From: Robertmurraya andreesenii
GTDB lineage: Bacteria; Bacillota; Bacilli; Bacillales; Cytobacillaceae
Reading direction: 5' to 3'
Length of the DNA stretch: 64,000 bases
Assembly: GCF_030813005.1 (NCBI RefSeq)
Contig: NZ_JAUSTU010000002.1
Coordinates: 1-64,000 of the forward strand
Below, in pieces: positions 17,698 to 25,333 of this stretch. Numbering within the stretch: the stretch's first letter is position 1; each line of letters starts with the position of its first letter. Made by a program: the position numbers and the translations under genes. Under the pieces are notes generated by a model. It did no database searches and was not told the origin of the DNA. It was given only the letters and a program-made list of their open reading frames with translations.

Positions 17698-18603
17698 ATG
17701 ACAATTCAAACTACTTATAACAAAGCATTCTGGAACACAATGAGAGGTCAAGAAGCCTATCCGACTGTAAGGGACATGGCTGATAGCACTGGGAGCTATC
17801 CTGCCCCAGATGAATTCATCGACAGCTACACAACTGCTCTTGAAAAGGAAAATCTATTTAGAAGAATCGCCACTGTGGTTAAGACCACATCTACAGAAGG
17901 GAAGATTCATGCGGTTACTTCTACCGGTACGGCTGCTTGGGTTGGTGAAAACATTGCTATCCCAGAAAGCGCCGATACCGTTACACAATTCGCATTAGAA
18001 TCTTATAAACTAGCAAGTTTGACAAGGTTGAAGCAATCCTTTGTCAGCGACAACAAGTTTGATTTAGAGAACTATTTGAAAAATGAATTTGCCCGTAGGT
18101 TTGGTAGAGAGGAAGAAAACGCCTTTATTTATGGGGATGGCATGGATGCCCCTACTGGCATTTTGCACACCACAGAAGGGGCACCAGTCGGCGTAACTGC
18201 GGCAGGAAGCGATGCCATCACCTATGATGAAGTGATCAAGTTGTACTTCTCACTTGATAAGCATTACCGTAAAAATGGGGTATGGGTTATGAATGATGAA
18301 ACAGCTCTTTTCCTACGAACGCTGAAAGACACAAACGGAAACTACTTGTGGAATCATGCAGATAACACCATTCTAGGAAAACCGGTCGTCTATTCACCTT
18401 ATATGCCGGGCATCGAAAGCGGAGAGAAAGCCATTGCCTTCGGTGACTTCAGCTACTATTGGATTATTGAGCGCCAGCCACTTGCGGTGAAGGCTTTAAA
18501 CGAGAAGTACATTCTAGAAGGTCAGATTGGCTTTGCAGCATTTGAGCGACTAGATGCCAAGCTGATTATCCCAGAATCTATCAAACTACTTCAATTAGCA
18601 TAA
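17698..18603 (+). CDS. HK97-fold capsid protein encoded by the satellite
   Basis: A 301-residue capsid protein that aligns by eye with the mature part of the prophage capsid protein (38928-40121) over nearly its whole length. Shared stretches include A-P-D-E-F, the G-D-G-x2-x-P-T-G-I region, F-x-S-L-x3-Y-R-K, the F-G-D-F-x-Y-Y-W region and the C-terminal K-L-I-x-P-E-x-I-K-x-L-Q. It lacks the roughly 100-residue N-terminal scaffold (delta) domain of the prophage protein, and no protease gene accompanies it. It starts with GGAGG-AAAACACA-ATG. Satellites with a capsid homologue use it to redirect or remodel helper capsids; that role here is inference. Alternative: a relic of an ancestral phage. 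Confidence 0.92.
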   Translation: MTIQTTYNKAFWNTMRGQEAYPTVRDMADSTGSYPAPDEFIDSYTTALEKENLFRRIATVVKTTSTEGKIHAVTSTGTAAWVGENIAIPESADTVTQFALESYKLASLTRLKQSFVSDNKFDLENYLKNEFARRFGREEENAFIYGDGMDAPTGILHTTEGAPVGVTAAGSDAITYDEVIKLYFSLDKHYRKNGVWVMNDETALFLRTLKDTNGNYLWNHADNTILGKPVVYSPYMPGIESGEKAIAFGDFSYYWIIERQPLAVKALNEKYILEGQIGFAAFERLDAKLIIPESIKLLQLA

Positions 18604-18610
18604 TTGAAAT

Positions 18611-18659
18611 AGCGGGTAGGAGAAGACGTTAATGTCCACACTCCTACCCGCTTCTTTTT
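18611..18659 (+). terminator. Strong terminator between capsid and convergent genes
   Basis: AGCGGGTAGGAG and CTCCTACCCGCT form a perfect 12-base stem followed by TCTTTTT. It serves the capsid transcript and may also act on the opposite strand. Confidence 0.9.
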
Positions 18660-19329
18660 AGTTTTCATCCTTTTTAGGTCTCCCGTGTTTAAAGGCCGCA
18701 TTGCCGGTTAAGTTGCGAAGCAAGAACTTTCGAAGTGCCTTGTACTCATCCCCGATAAACCCTAGCCTTAAAAGAAAACATCTGAAGTCGTATTTCTCAT
18801 TCTCGCTTTTCCTCGGTGTGGATGCAACTCTGTTTCGCTCAATTGCCATTTTGCATAAGGCTTCGATAAAATGTGTGTAATGGTTCACCTCATCACTGTT
18901 CTCTGTTTTGGGGAACCATGGAAGCTTTACTTTCACATCGTTTTCGATGATTCTCAAATCCATGGTGCCGATGGCCTTGCTGATGAGTTCTCCTTTGGCG
19001 TTTACAATCTTGTGCAAATTTTCGATGGCCTTCTCTGTAAACATGTCCCTTGGCATGGCTACTTCGATGCCGTCAAAGGCATTTCCACCGTAATTTGTGG
19101 GCATGAAACCTTGTTCTTCGAGCACCGTGACCATTTTGTCCACTTCCGCCGGGGTCATGCTGTCATTTAGTATAACCGCTCCCTCCCGGTCAACCACCAA
19201 GTCTCCTATTTCATAAGCACATGTTGGGACACCTTTATATTTGGGTATGGTGTTTAAGAACTCACTAATTGCCTGTACCAGTTCCTTTCTCCGTTGCCCT
19301 TTGACTTCATAAGTGATTTTGAATTCCAT
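18658..19329 (-). CDS. 'Virulence-related' family protein, satellite copy
   Basis: A 223-residue protein whose C-terminal part matches that of the prophage gene at 44889-45638: both have a basic stretch, then R-C-F-L-L-R-L-G / R-T-W-L-I-R-L-G, then L-R-K-F-L-L-R-N-L / T-R-K-V-L-M-K-N-L, then G-x-A-F. The N-terminal halves differ. Homologues are commonly annotated as virulence-related proteins in phages and integrative elements; no biochemical function is known to me. It faces the capsid gene tail to tail and has its own promoter-like motif. Confidence 0.75.
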   Translation of the reverse strand: MEFKITYEVKGQRRKELVQAISEFLNTIPKYKGVPTCAYEIGDLVVDREGAVILNDSMTPAEVDKMVTVLEEQGFMPTNYGGNAFDGIEVAMPRDMFTEKAIENLHKIVNAKGELISKAIGTMDLRIIENDVKVKLPWFPKTENSDEVNHYTHFIEALCKMAIERNRVASTPRKSENEKYDFRCFLLRLGFIGDEYKALRKFLLRNLTGNAAFKHGRPKKDEN

Positions 19330-19362
19330 TCCTTATCATCCTTTCGTTTTTTGGTTACACCA

Positions 19363-19391
19363 TATATCACTCTGAAGCCACAGAATAGCAA
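19363..19391 (-). promoter_or_regulatory. Promoter-like motif, TTGCTA-N13-GAGTGATATA
   Basis: Minus-strand motif with the shared 13-base gap. GATATA at the -10 position lies 34 bases before the ATG at 19329. Confidence 0.65.
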
Positions 19392-19437
19392 GTCATTTGT
19401 GTACGAAAAAAGAGACCATCAAAAGATGATCCCTGCT

Positions 19438-19803
19438 TCAGCTAATGCTATTCCTCATTTCGTTTACAATCTTTTGAAACCCTGTTAAATTTCCTTTTCC
19501 CAAAGTGGAATAGTAGTCTATGTGTTTTTGCGCTGCGTTTAAAGCAACTTCAAGTGAATCCCGGCCATAATCTTGCATTATACTTTCGAGCAAGAATTTG
19601 TTTGTGGCATTATTAAAAGCTCTTTTATATTCTTCACCATTCATCATAGCAAGAAATATCGTGATAAAAGCCTGTGCAGAACCTTCACTCATGCCTGTAG
19701 CTCTGTTAATTTCAATTTTCCCTTCATTTCTTGTTAGTTGTTCCGAATATACTTTTTTGGCTATTTCATAAGCGCCTTTACTCATCTCCATAGTAATCTT
19801 CAA
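19438..19803 (-). CDS. Unknown satellite protein (HNH-nuclease-associated type)
   Basis: About 121 residues from a TTG start that follows GAGGTGG; an ATG four codons later is an alternative. The helical sequence with G-M-S-E-G-S-A-Q, then Y-K-R-A-F-N-N-A-T-N-K-F-L-L-E and a final H-I-D-Y-Y resembles a small helical domain that I know from some restriction-type HNH proteins, but no nuclease motif is present. It lies between two genes that have relatives in the prophage; this one has none there. Confidence 0.55.
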   Translation of the reverse strand: MKITMEMSKGAYEIAKKVYSEQLTRNEGKIEINRATGMSEGSAQAFITIFLAMMNGEEYKRAFNNATNKFLLESIMQDYGRDSLEVALNAAQKHIDYYSTLGKGNLTGFQKIVNEMRNSIS

Positions 19804-19972
19804 AACTACCACCTCACCTATATTCTTATAGTTATAACATAACACAAAAAATGGTAGCTGAGTTTTAGCAAATTTATCGGTAAAACACTTTCTGTTAATA
19901 TCTTTTGATTAAGTGTGGTTGCAATGTGATCATTGAAATAAACCAATCCAAGACCCGCTATCTCAATGACTT

Positions 19973-20284
19973 TTATTCTTCTATGGCAGTGTACCGTGGG
20001 TATTCATATCCTTCTGTGTTTACTAAAACCCGCTCACCAGTTTCCACATTCTTAACTCGGATGCAGCGAAGTTCACCTGATGCATTGCTACCGCCATCAG
20101 TTCTTTCTATCCAAGGTTGTTCATTAAAAAAGTCGCTGCAAAATTTCTTAAACTCGTGATCACTTAATTCTACCTCTCGGGTGACTGTGTAGTCTGAACC
20201 TCTTACGCCTCTTTTCTTCGCATTCTCCGTAGCTTCTCTCAATTCCTTGATATCAGTAAACTTTCGACCAAATAATGCCTTCAT
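19973..20284 (-). CDS. DUF6329-like protein, satellite copy
   Basis: A 103-residue protein closely matching the prophage gene at 45764-46078: both start M-K-A-L-F-G-R-K and share D-F-F-N-[ED]-Q-P-W-I, T-G-E-R-V-L-V-N and Y-P-R-Y-T-A-I-E. The start follows AGGAGGTG. Its function is unknown. It is the first gene after the cos-like site, terminator and promoter motif. Confidence 0.85.
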   Translation of the reverse strand: MKALFGRKFTDIKELREATENAKKRGVRGSDYTVTREVELSDHEFKKFCSDFFNEQPWIERTDGGSNASGELRCIRVKNVETGERVLVNTEGYEYPRYTAIEE

Positions 20285-20314
20285 TGAAACACCTCCTGCA
20301 TTTTCACTATTACA

Positions 20315-20343
20315 TACATCACTCAATTTTGCGAAAACATCAA
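20315..20343 (-). promoter_or_regulatory. Promoter-like motif, TTGATG-N13-GAGTGATGTA
   Basis: Minus-strand motif with the same gap; the -10-like block is 31 bases before the ATG at 20284. Confidence 0.6.
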
Positions 20344-20431
20344 GTCGATTACCTCATTTTATGGGCCAAAAATGGCATTAAATCAAGGTTTTAACAGGTA
20401 ATTTAATAGCAAAAACATATACTATCAGACG

Positions 20432-20495
20432 AAACAAAAATAGCCACATAACCCGCAAACCCTTTAATATCAAGGTTTACAAGGCTATGTGGCTC
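20432..20495 (-). terminator. Hairpin terminator beside the cos-like site
   Basis: AGCCACATA and TATGTGGCT form a nine-base stem with a second inner AAACC/GGTTT pair. On the minus strand it is followed by ATTTTTGTTT, so it isolates the leftward genes from transcription through the cos-like region. Confidence 0.7.
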
Positions 20496-20515
20496 TATTT
20501 TGGCACTTTCAGGGT

Positions 20516-20600
20516 ACCCCCCCTATCGAATTATGCGATTTTTCGCGTGTGGTTGGGGCGCGGTCGCCATATTGATAGTTGTAGAGATTTGACCGCCCCT
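20516..20600. other. cos-like packaging site of the satellite
   Basis: This block aligns without gaps to prophage 48286-48370. Shared runs are GCGCGGTCGCC (20558-20568), GTTGTAGAGATTT (20578-20590) and CCCCT (20596-20600); a C-run followed by T starts both blocks, and GCG...CGCG sits between. Over the last 43 bases, 34 are identical. In the prophage the match directly follows the HNH nuclease gene, a normal place for cos in HNH-type phages. Both blocks are in the same orientation and are followed leftward by a terminator. I infer a cos site that lets helper terminase package satellite DNA. Confidence 0.75.
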
Positions 20601-21055
20601 TCGGAGTTCTTCGCCATCAAAGCCACCAATCCTCCCATGTAATCACACCCGTGTAAATAATATTAATTTTTAATGCATAGTATATTTGTACTATGAAGCA
20701 ACAGTACCTTTAATAAATAACAGCTATAAATTCAACTAAACTCCGTTTGTTTAATATGAACCAGATTTTCTTATCCATTACTTTCGGTGTCAGGTTCAGG
20801 TTCTGCGCAAGCACAATCATCACCACAGAAACAACCCGAAAGAGAGAGTGTGGATACTAATGTCAAAGAAAAAATATATTTTTTTATCTAAGAAAACCTT
20901 CTTATTTAACAATTTATTTCTAAACTCATTTGCCACTTTATTAAGTACATCATTTCACATTTCCACCATAATCACGCCATTTTACCGTAGAAAGTCAACC
21001 GTGAACATAAGAAATATGAAAATATTCAATCGAATAAAATACCGATTATTTTTTA
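20601..21055. other. Gene-poor stretch between cos and the accessory cluster
   Basis: No convincing gene is present. A rightward frame around 20770-20870 without a start reads like a serine/glutamine-rich linker and may be a remnant. The rest is very AT-rich and marks the border between the satellite core and its cargo. Confidence 0.4.
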
Positions 21056-22162
21056 TTAAAATTTTGCAAATATTAATTTTGCATCATCTGAAGAAGAACC
21101 ATGGTCAGTATTATCGTAAGAAATTGAAATAACCTCACCTTCTTTTAAGCTGACAACTACATCATCATTAGTAGCAGTATACATTTGATCTCTGCTCTCA
21201 CCATTTTCATCGTTATATATTGTAATGCTCCATCCTAAATTATCAAATTCAGGATTTAATTTAACATTAGTTGAAAGTTTATAATCTCCAGGCATGATAT
21301 CTCTTCCAACTATAAACTCACCTATACCTAACTCATTAGAAGGTTCAACCTTTTCAGGTACTGCATTAAATTTGACTTTAGAAATATCGCTAAATTCAAG
21401 AGTATCACCTTCAAAAAGTATCATTCGTATTTTTGAAGGATATCCTCCAGTATTTCCTTTTGCTCCTCCAACCCAATTTATGAATAACGAAGAAACAGAA
21501 GAACGGTCACCTAATATATTTCCAGAACCTCCTGTGATTTCTAAATCATAAATACCAGGTGTAACTTCTTCATTTTCGCCAATTACTATATCACCTGTAA
21601 CATAAAGCTCTTCTGTTTGGGTAGAAAGTGTTGCAAGTTGATTCAAAATATCTAGAGGTGCATACTTCTCTTCGGATTTATCCTCTGTGGTGTTTTCAAC
21701 TTTTTGTACTTTGTTTTGAGTATCTTCTGTAGATCCACTTGGCTCTTTTTGGAGTTTAACCTTTGTAGTCGTCCCCATAACGGAAACCTCATAACTTAAT
21801 ACTTCATTTTGGTATGTCATAGTTTTAGTATCATCCGAAGATGCAAGCATAGCACTATCAGTTTTGCTATGGTCATTTTTTGAATCCCATGTAAAAGGTT
21901 CGTCAGCAGTTGTCGGAGCGATAAAAGAGCCAGCCCAATAAAGTGATTTTGTGTCGCCGTTATCACTTACCCAGTATATTTCAATCATATCGCCACTTAT
22001 TGTAGCGGCTTGATAAGAGTCTTCAGATTTACTATTTGATTGTTTCCATTCTCCAATTAAGTCTGGCATTTGCTTTTCAGTGGTTTTGAGTGTGGAGCTA
22101 CACCCAGTAAATAGCGTTATGAGTAGAGTCAGACAAAAGGTAATAATTGTTAGTTTTTTCAT
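21056..22162 (-). CDS. Large secreted lipoprotein of the accessory cluster
   Basis: A 368-residue protein with a clear lipoprotein signal: K-K at the N-terminus, a hydrophobic core, then L-F-T-G-C (cysteine 21). Residues 35-130 resemble small extracellular beta-rich domains. A Ser/Glu-rich linker near 140-165 follows. Residues 190-368 contain two similar beta-rich units, each opening with a G-E/I-G-E pattern and T-P-G-I-Y-D-L / M-P-G-D-Y-K-L, so an internal repeat is likely. It is attached to the outer face of the membrane. It is the last gene of a four-gene leftward set (24166-24975, 23446-24036, 22313-23425, this one). The start follows TTAGGAGG. Its role is unknown. Confidence 0.75.
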   Translation of the reverse strand: MKKLTIITFCLTLLITLFTGCSSTLKTTEKQMPDLIGEWKQSNSKSEDSYQAATISGDMIEIYWVSDNGDTKSLYWAGSFIAPTTADEPFTWDSKNDHSKTDSAMLASSDDTKTMTYQNEVLSYEVSVMGTTTKVKLQKEPSGSTEDTQNKVQKVENTTEDKSEEKYAPLDILNQLATLSTQTEELYVTGDIVIGENEEVTPGIYDLEITGGSGNILGDRSSVSSLFINWVGGAKGNTGGYPSKIRMILFEGDTLEFSDISKVKFNAVPEKVEPSNELGIGEFIVGRDIMPGDYKLSTNVKLNPEFDNLGWSITIYNDENGESRDQMYTATNDDVVVSLKEGEVISISYDNTDHGSSSDDAKLIFAKF

Positions 22163-22312
22163 TTTGCTATCCTCCTAATCTTCATTAATCCAAGTTTACC
22201 AAAAGTTTGTTGCTATCTATGTTTGAATTTATTGTCCATGACAGTTCTAAACTTGAATTTCCAAATTAGTATAATTATTTTATCTTGATAAATTGTATTA
22301 ACCATTTTTTAT

Positions 22313-23425
22313 CTACAACATCATTACTTCTTTCTTCTTGAGGTCGAATTCTTCTTGAGAAAGAATTCCAGCATCCAGCAATTCTTTTAACTTTTTTACA
22401 ATTTCAATTTGTTCATCTAATGACATTGCATTCTTAATTTCGGCTTGTGGACTTAGATTTTGTGCCATATTCATTCCGAATATCGTACCTGCGCCATCAC
22501 CGAAGCCATGATTTTGTATTCCTTGAGCAATTTTCTGTTGTGCGCTTATATTTGATGCTTTTTGTGATACATCGTCATAAGCCTTAATATTCATCTTGTT
22601 TGATGAATATTGTTTGACAAGTTCACGAGATTCAGAGGAAAACTCGATATTTTGAATGCCAACCTTAACGATTTCAAATCCGAAACGCTCTTTCCATGTA
22701 CCGGCATTTACAGAATCTGTAGAAATTTTAGAAGCAATTTCATTTGCTTGTGACGGTAACTGAGAAATTCTGTATATGGTGGACAATGAATTTAATGCAA
22801 CTGAAAATGACTGTAAAAACTCAGAAAATATTTGTGCTCTAGCTTCCTTATTATCAAACGAATAAAAAGTAACGTTAGCTGGTACATAATTTTTTATAAA
22901 AATTTCCGGATTGCTAATCTTTAGAGAAAAGGTACCATATGCTACTATTTCAAGGTCGGTTCCATAAAATAAGTCATTGTATACCAACGGACCCTTTGTT
23001 CCAAACTTGATATTTCTTATTTCTCGAAGATTAACAAACGCAATTTGGGTTTGAGATGATGTTTGTCCGCCATAACGAATTCTATCTTTAACTTGGTTAA
23101 CAATTGCACCTTTGAAACTGTTTCCATTAAAGATACTTTCTTCACCATTTTCATATACATATCCACCAGGTGTTGTAATAATTTCCTCAATTCCAGATTG
23201 ATTAAAAATGAATGCTGCCGTATTTTCTGGTACAAATATTTTTGAGCCTTTCGAAATCACCGCAACAGAGCTGCTTGTATTGGATCCTCTGCCATTGTTT
23301 GTCTTCTTTAAAATGCCCGGACTTACCACAGTATGTTCGTCAAATGGTCCGGCAGTAATAATATCTTTCCATTGATCAGCGAAAGTACCCTCTATTGCCC
23401 CCGTAAATGCTTGCATGATACCCAT
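22313..23425 (-). CDS. SPFH/Band-7-like protein with C-terminal SHOCT domain
   Basis: A 370-residue protein of the type often annotated as SPFH domain or virion-core-like protein. Residues about 20-260 follow the SPFH pattern (early glycine-rich part, F-V-P-E-N-T-A-A-F-I-F, then a long middle with N-P-E-I-F-I-K-N). Residues 335-370 form a SHOCT domain (L-D-E-Q-I-E-I-V-K-K-L-K-E-L-L-D-A-G-I-L-S-Q-E-E-F). Such proteins form oligomers and often recruit partners to membranes. There is no signal peptide or membrane helix, so it acts inside the cell. It starts 20 bases after the GRAM-zinc-ribbon gene with GGGGAGG and is probably co-translated with it. Confidence 0.8.
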   Translation of the reverse strand: MGIMQAFTGAIEGTFADQWKDIITAGPFDEHTVVSPGILKKTNNGRGSNTSSSVAVISKGSKIFVPENTAAFIFNQSGIEEIITTPGGYVYENGEESIFNGNSFKGAIVNQVKDRIRYGGQTSSQTQIAFVNLREIRNIKFGTKGPLVYNDLFYGTDLEIVAYGTFSLKISNPEIFIKNYVPANVTFYSFDNKEARAQIFSEFLQSFSVALNSLSTIYRISQLPSQANEIASKISTDSVNAGTWKERFGFEIVKVGIQNIEFSSESRELVKQYSSNKMNIKAYDDVSQKASNISAQQKIAQGIQNHGFGDGAGTIFGMNMAQNLSPQAEIKNAMSLDEQIEIVKKLKELLDAGILSQEEFDLKKKEVMML

Positions 23426-23445
23426 GACTTGTAAGACCTCCCCTT

Positions 23446-24036
23446 CTATAATTGTTGATCCGTATCACAGTAATCGCAGTGAACTACCTGTCCTTTTATT
23501 CCGGAAATAGGTGCACTACACGAACTGCACTTCTTAGCAACCTTCTCGTTTATAGTTTCATTTTGTTTATTCTGTTTTACACCAAAAGCATCCATAAATA
23601 CGTCGACTGTACCTTTCAAAACTTCAGCTGCTTTTCCAACTCCCGGAATCGAACTATTTCTTAACTCGTAAATATTTTCAGTACTTCCTGTCACAGTATG
23701 ATTGATGCTGTTTGCCATTTTCTTTACTTCATCTTCACTCTTGTTGATAAATTCAAATGTTGCTTGACCATTCTTAAAGAAAATTATTAATCTCGGATTC
23801 TCTCCAATTTTCTTTTCAGATTTCACTTGAGCCTTACCATTAAACACTTTAATAGAGTGTAAAGGATATTGCTGTATGTTTTTTGCCTTACCAATCAAAT
23901 TCTTTGTATACCAGACTAAATAAAGATTGGTAAGCATTAATTCTCCGCTTATTAAAGAAAACATCGATTTTTTATGTATAACCTGATCGACTTTCTTGAT
24001 TACCACTTCATCTGGTTGCAAACTGTAACTTTCCAT
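23446..24036 (-). CDS. GRAM/PH-like protein with zinc ribbon
   Basis: A 196-residue cytoplasmic protein. The first 110 residues have a GRAM/PH-like beta pattern (G-E-L-M-L-T-N-L-Y-L-V-W-Y and P-R-L-I-I-F-F-K-N-G). A helical linker follows, and residues 170-193 carry C-S-S-C and C-D-Y-C, a zinc ribbon. The N-terminal fold suggests lipid or membrane-surface binding. It is directly upstream of the SPFH-SHOCT gene in the same direction, and the two probably act together. Start preceded by AGGAGAA. Confidence 0.7.
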   Translation of the reverse strand: MESYSLQPDEVVIKKVDQVIHKKSMFSLISGELMLTNLYLVWYTKNLIGKAKNIQQYPLHSIKVFNGKAQVKSEKKIGENPRLIIFFKNGQATFEFINKSEDEVKKMANSINHTVTGSTENIYELRNSSIPGVGKAAEVLKGTVDVFMDAFGVKQNKQNETINEKVAKKCSSCSAPISGIKGQVVHCDYCDTDQQL

Positions 24037-24165
24037 AATATTATTCTCCTATTCTCCATAATTGTAAAATCTATGGATCGTATGGGTTTGGTTTAAAGAA
24101 ATGAGTTTTTAAATCAAAAAACACACCTATTATTAGCCATTCTACCCTTCATTCTTCAATAAGCT

Positions 24166-24975
24166 TTATCTTATTTCAGTAGAAACTGGCTCAAGCAAGA
24201 AAAGCCCTGAATTTTCATTGTATTCTTCCACTACAGCTGTAATATGAAGATTTTGTCCCATACCAATAGTATCTGGGATGTTAGAACCAATAAGATTTAA
24301 ATCAGAAACAATATTTACATCCTCGAACTGAAAATTAGGTCCACTAAAAGTTGTTTCACCATAATCACCAGCTAAAATTAAAATGTTATATCTTGTTTTA
24401 TAATTCCCATGTTGCATCATATTTGCGATATATCCATCAAATTCAATGGTTCTACCTGCATATTTTTTTGCAAATTCATCGATGATTTGGTCAGCTTCAT
24501 TCTTCACAGCCAAGACAGCTGCAAAATCTTCATTATTTTCTACTGTTAATATTTCCTGAGCGCTTTCGGCAGATGTATCATTGGTTGATTGGGCATCTGT
24601 CTCAGAACTGTTTTCATTGGCAGGTTCGGTGTCACTTTTCTCTTCTTCTGAAAATGTGTGATATGTAATGACTACTTCTACGTCGTTAGAGTACCATACA
24701 TCTGGCGAATAATCTTTATCTCCATCAACCGAAACAGATTCAACTTCGCCATCTTTTGTCAACCAACCTGTTATTAAATCTTCTAGCTTTTCTGTTTTAA
24801 TGTTCTCGAATCCTTTTCCCTTAAAATCATTAATAACCTCTTGGTAATCTCTACCTTTTTGTATGCTTGAACCTGATGGTGTTTTTGCTTCACCTTCATG
24901 TCCATTTGAGTCTCCAGAACACCCTACTAATGTAATAATAATACAAGCAATAAAAATACTAATTATATTTTTCAT
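24166..24975 (-). CDS. DUF4839-like lipoprotein, first gene of the accessory cluster
   Basis: About 269 residues. The signal is lipoprotein-type, with V-G-C-S-G as lipobox (cysteine near residue 19). Residues 40-110 resemble a PASTA-like extracellular domain (Y-Q-E-V-I-N-D-F-K-G-K-G-F). An acidic Ser/Thr-rich linker follows, and residues 150-265 match a pattern I associate with DUF4839 (F-A-A-V-L-A-V-K, then F-A-K-K-Y-A-G-R-T-I-E-F-D-G). It is anchored outside the membrane. The ATG at 24975 follows GAGGAGGAG. The two lipoproteins flanking two cytoplasmic proteins suggest a cell-envelope system. Confidence 0.75.
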   Translation of the reverse strand: MKNIISIFIACIIITLVGCSGDSNGHEGEAKTPSGSSIQKGRDYQEVINDFKGKGFENIKTEKLEDLITGWLTKDGEVESVSVDGDKDYSPDVWYSNDVEVVITYHTFSEEEKSDTEPANENSSETDAQSTNDTSAESAQEILTVENNEDFAAVLAVKNEADQIIDEFAKKYAGRTIEFDGYIANMMQHGNYKTRYNILILAGDYGETTFSGPNFQFEDVNIVSDLNLIGSNIPDTIGMGQNLHITAVVEEYNENSGLFLLEPVSTEIR

Positions 24976-25287
24976 TTTGCTCCTCCTCGTCCTCATACTT
25001 AAATCATACCAGAAGTTAAATAATTTTTGTTACTATTTTCCATACTTATATCAAACTGATTTTGCGTAGTATTTAGGCTACTTCGTAATATAGAATTACT
25101 TCTAAATCTCGTTCGATTGTTGAACCAACCTACCCTCTTCATTTTATTGTGGACATTTTAATAATTAGTTGTTTTCACAAAAACAACCTATACTAATAGA
25201 AGGAAATAAGGACACTTCCAAAGAGCTAACAGAAAGTGTGGAAAGATCTGCTTTGTATGATATTATTCAGTTTTGTTTACTATCTTT
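24976..25287. other. Gene-poor right end of the satellite
   Basis: No convincing gene is seen. A short rightward frame near 25170-25280 reads protein-like (K-D-T-S-K-E-L-T-E-S-V-E-R-S-A) but runs into AT-rich sequence and looks like a remnant. The stretch carries upstream sequence of the lipoprotein gene and leads into the arm-site candidates. Confidence 0.4.
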
Positions 25288-25333
25288 AAACACCAAACAA
25301 ACACCAAACCAAAATCAAAATCGCATAAAATCG
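25288..25333. other. Right arm-site candidates of the satellite
   Basis: Two AAACACC copies 11 bases apart (25288 and 25299) and CGCATAAAATCG (25322-25333) repeat, in the same orientation, the sequences inside the left end. Confidence 0.5.

Noticed and set aside
18658..19329. A role in virulence for the 'virulence-related' family
   Set aside because: The name is only an annotation label; nothing in the sequence shows such a role.
20848..21132. A rightward frame of about 94 codons
   Set aside because: Very AT-rich, no ribosome site, and its end overlaps the lipoprotein gene on the other strand.
11270..25070. GATTTTGCGTAGT at 11270-11282 and 25058-25070 as satellite ends
   Set aside because: A 13-base match is expected by chance in 64 kb, it does not flank the split recombinase, and TTCTCGAA restores the reading frame exactly.
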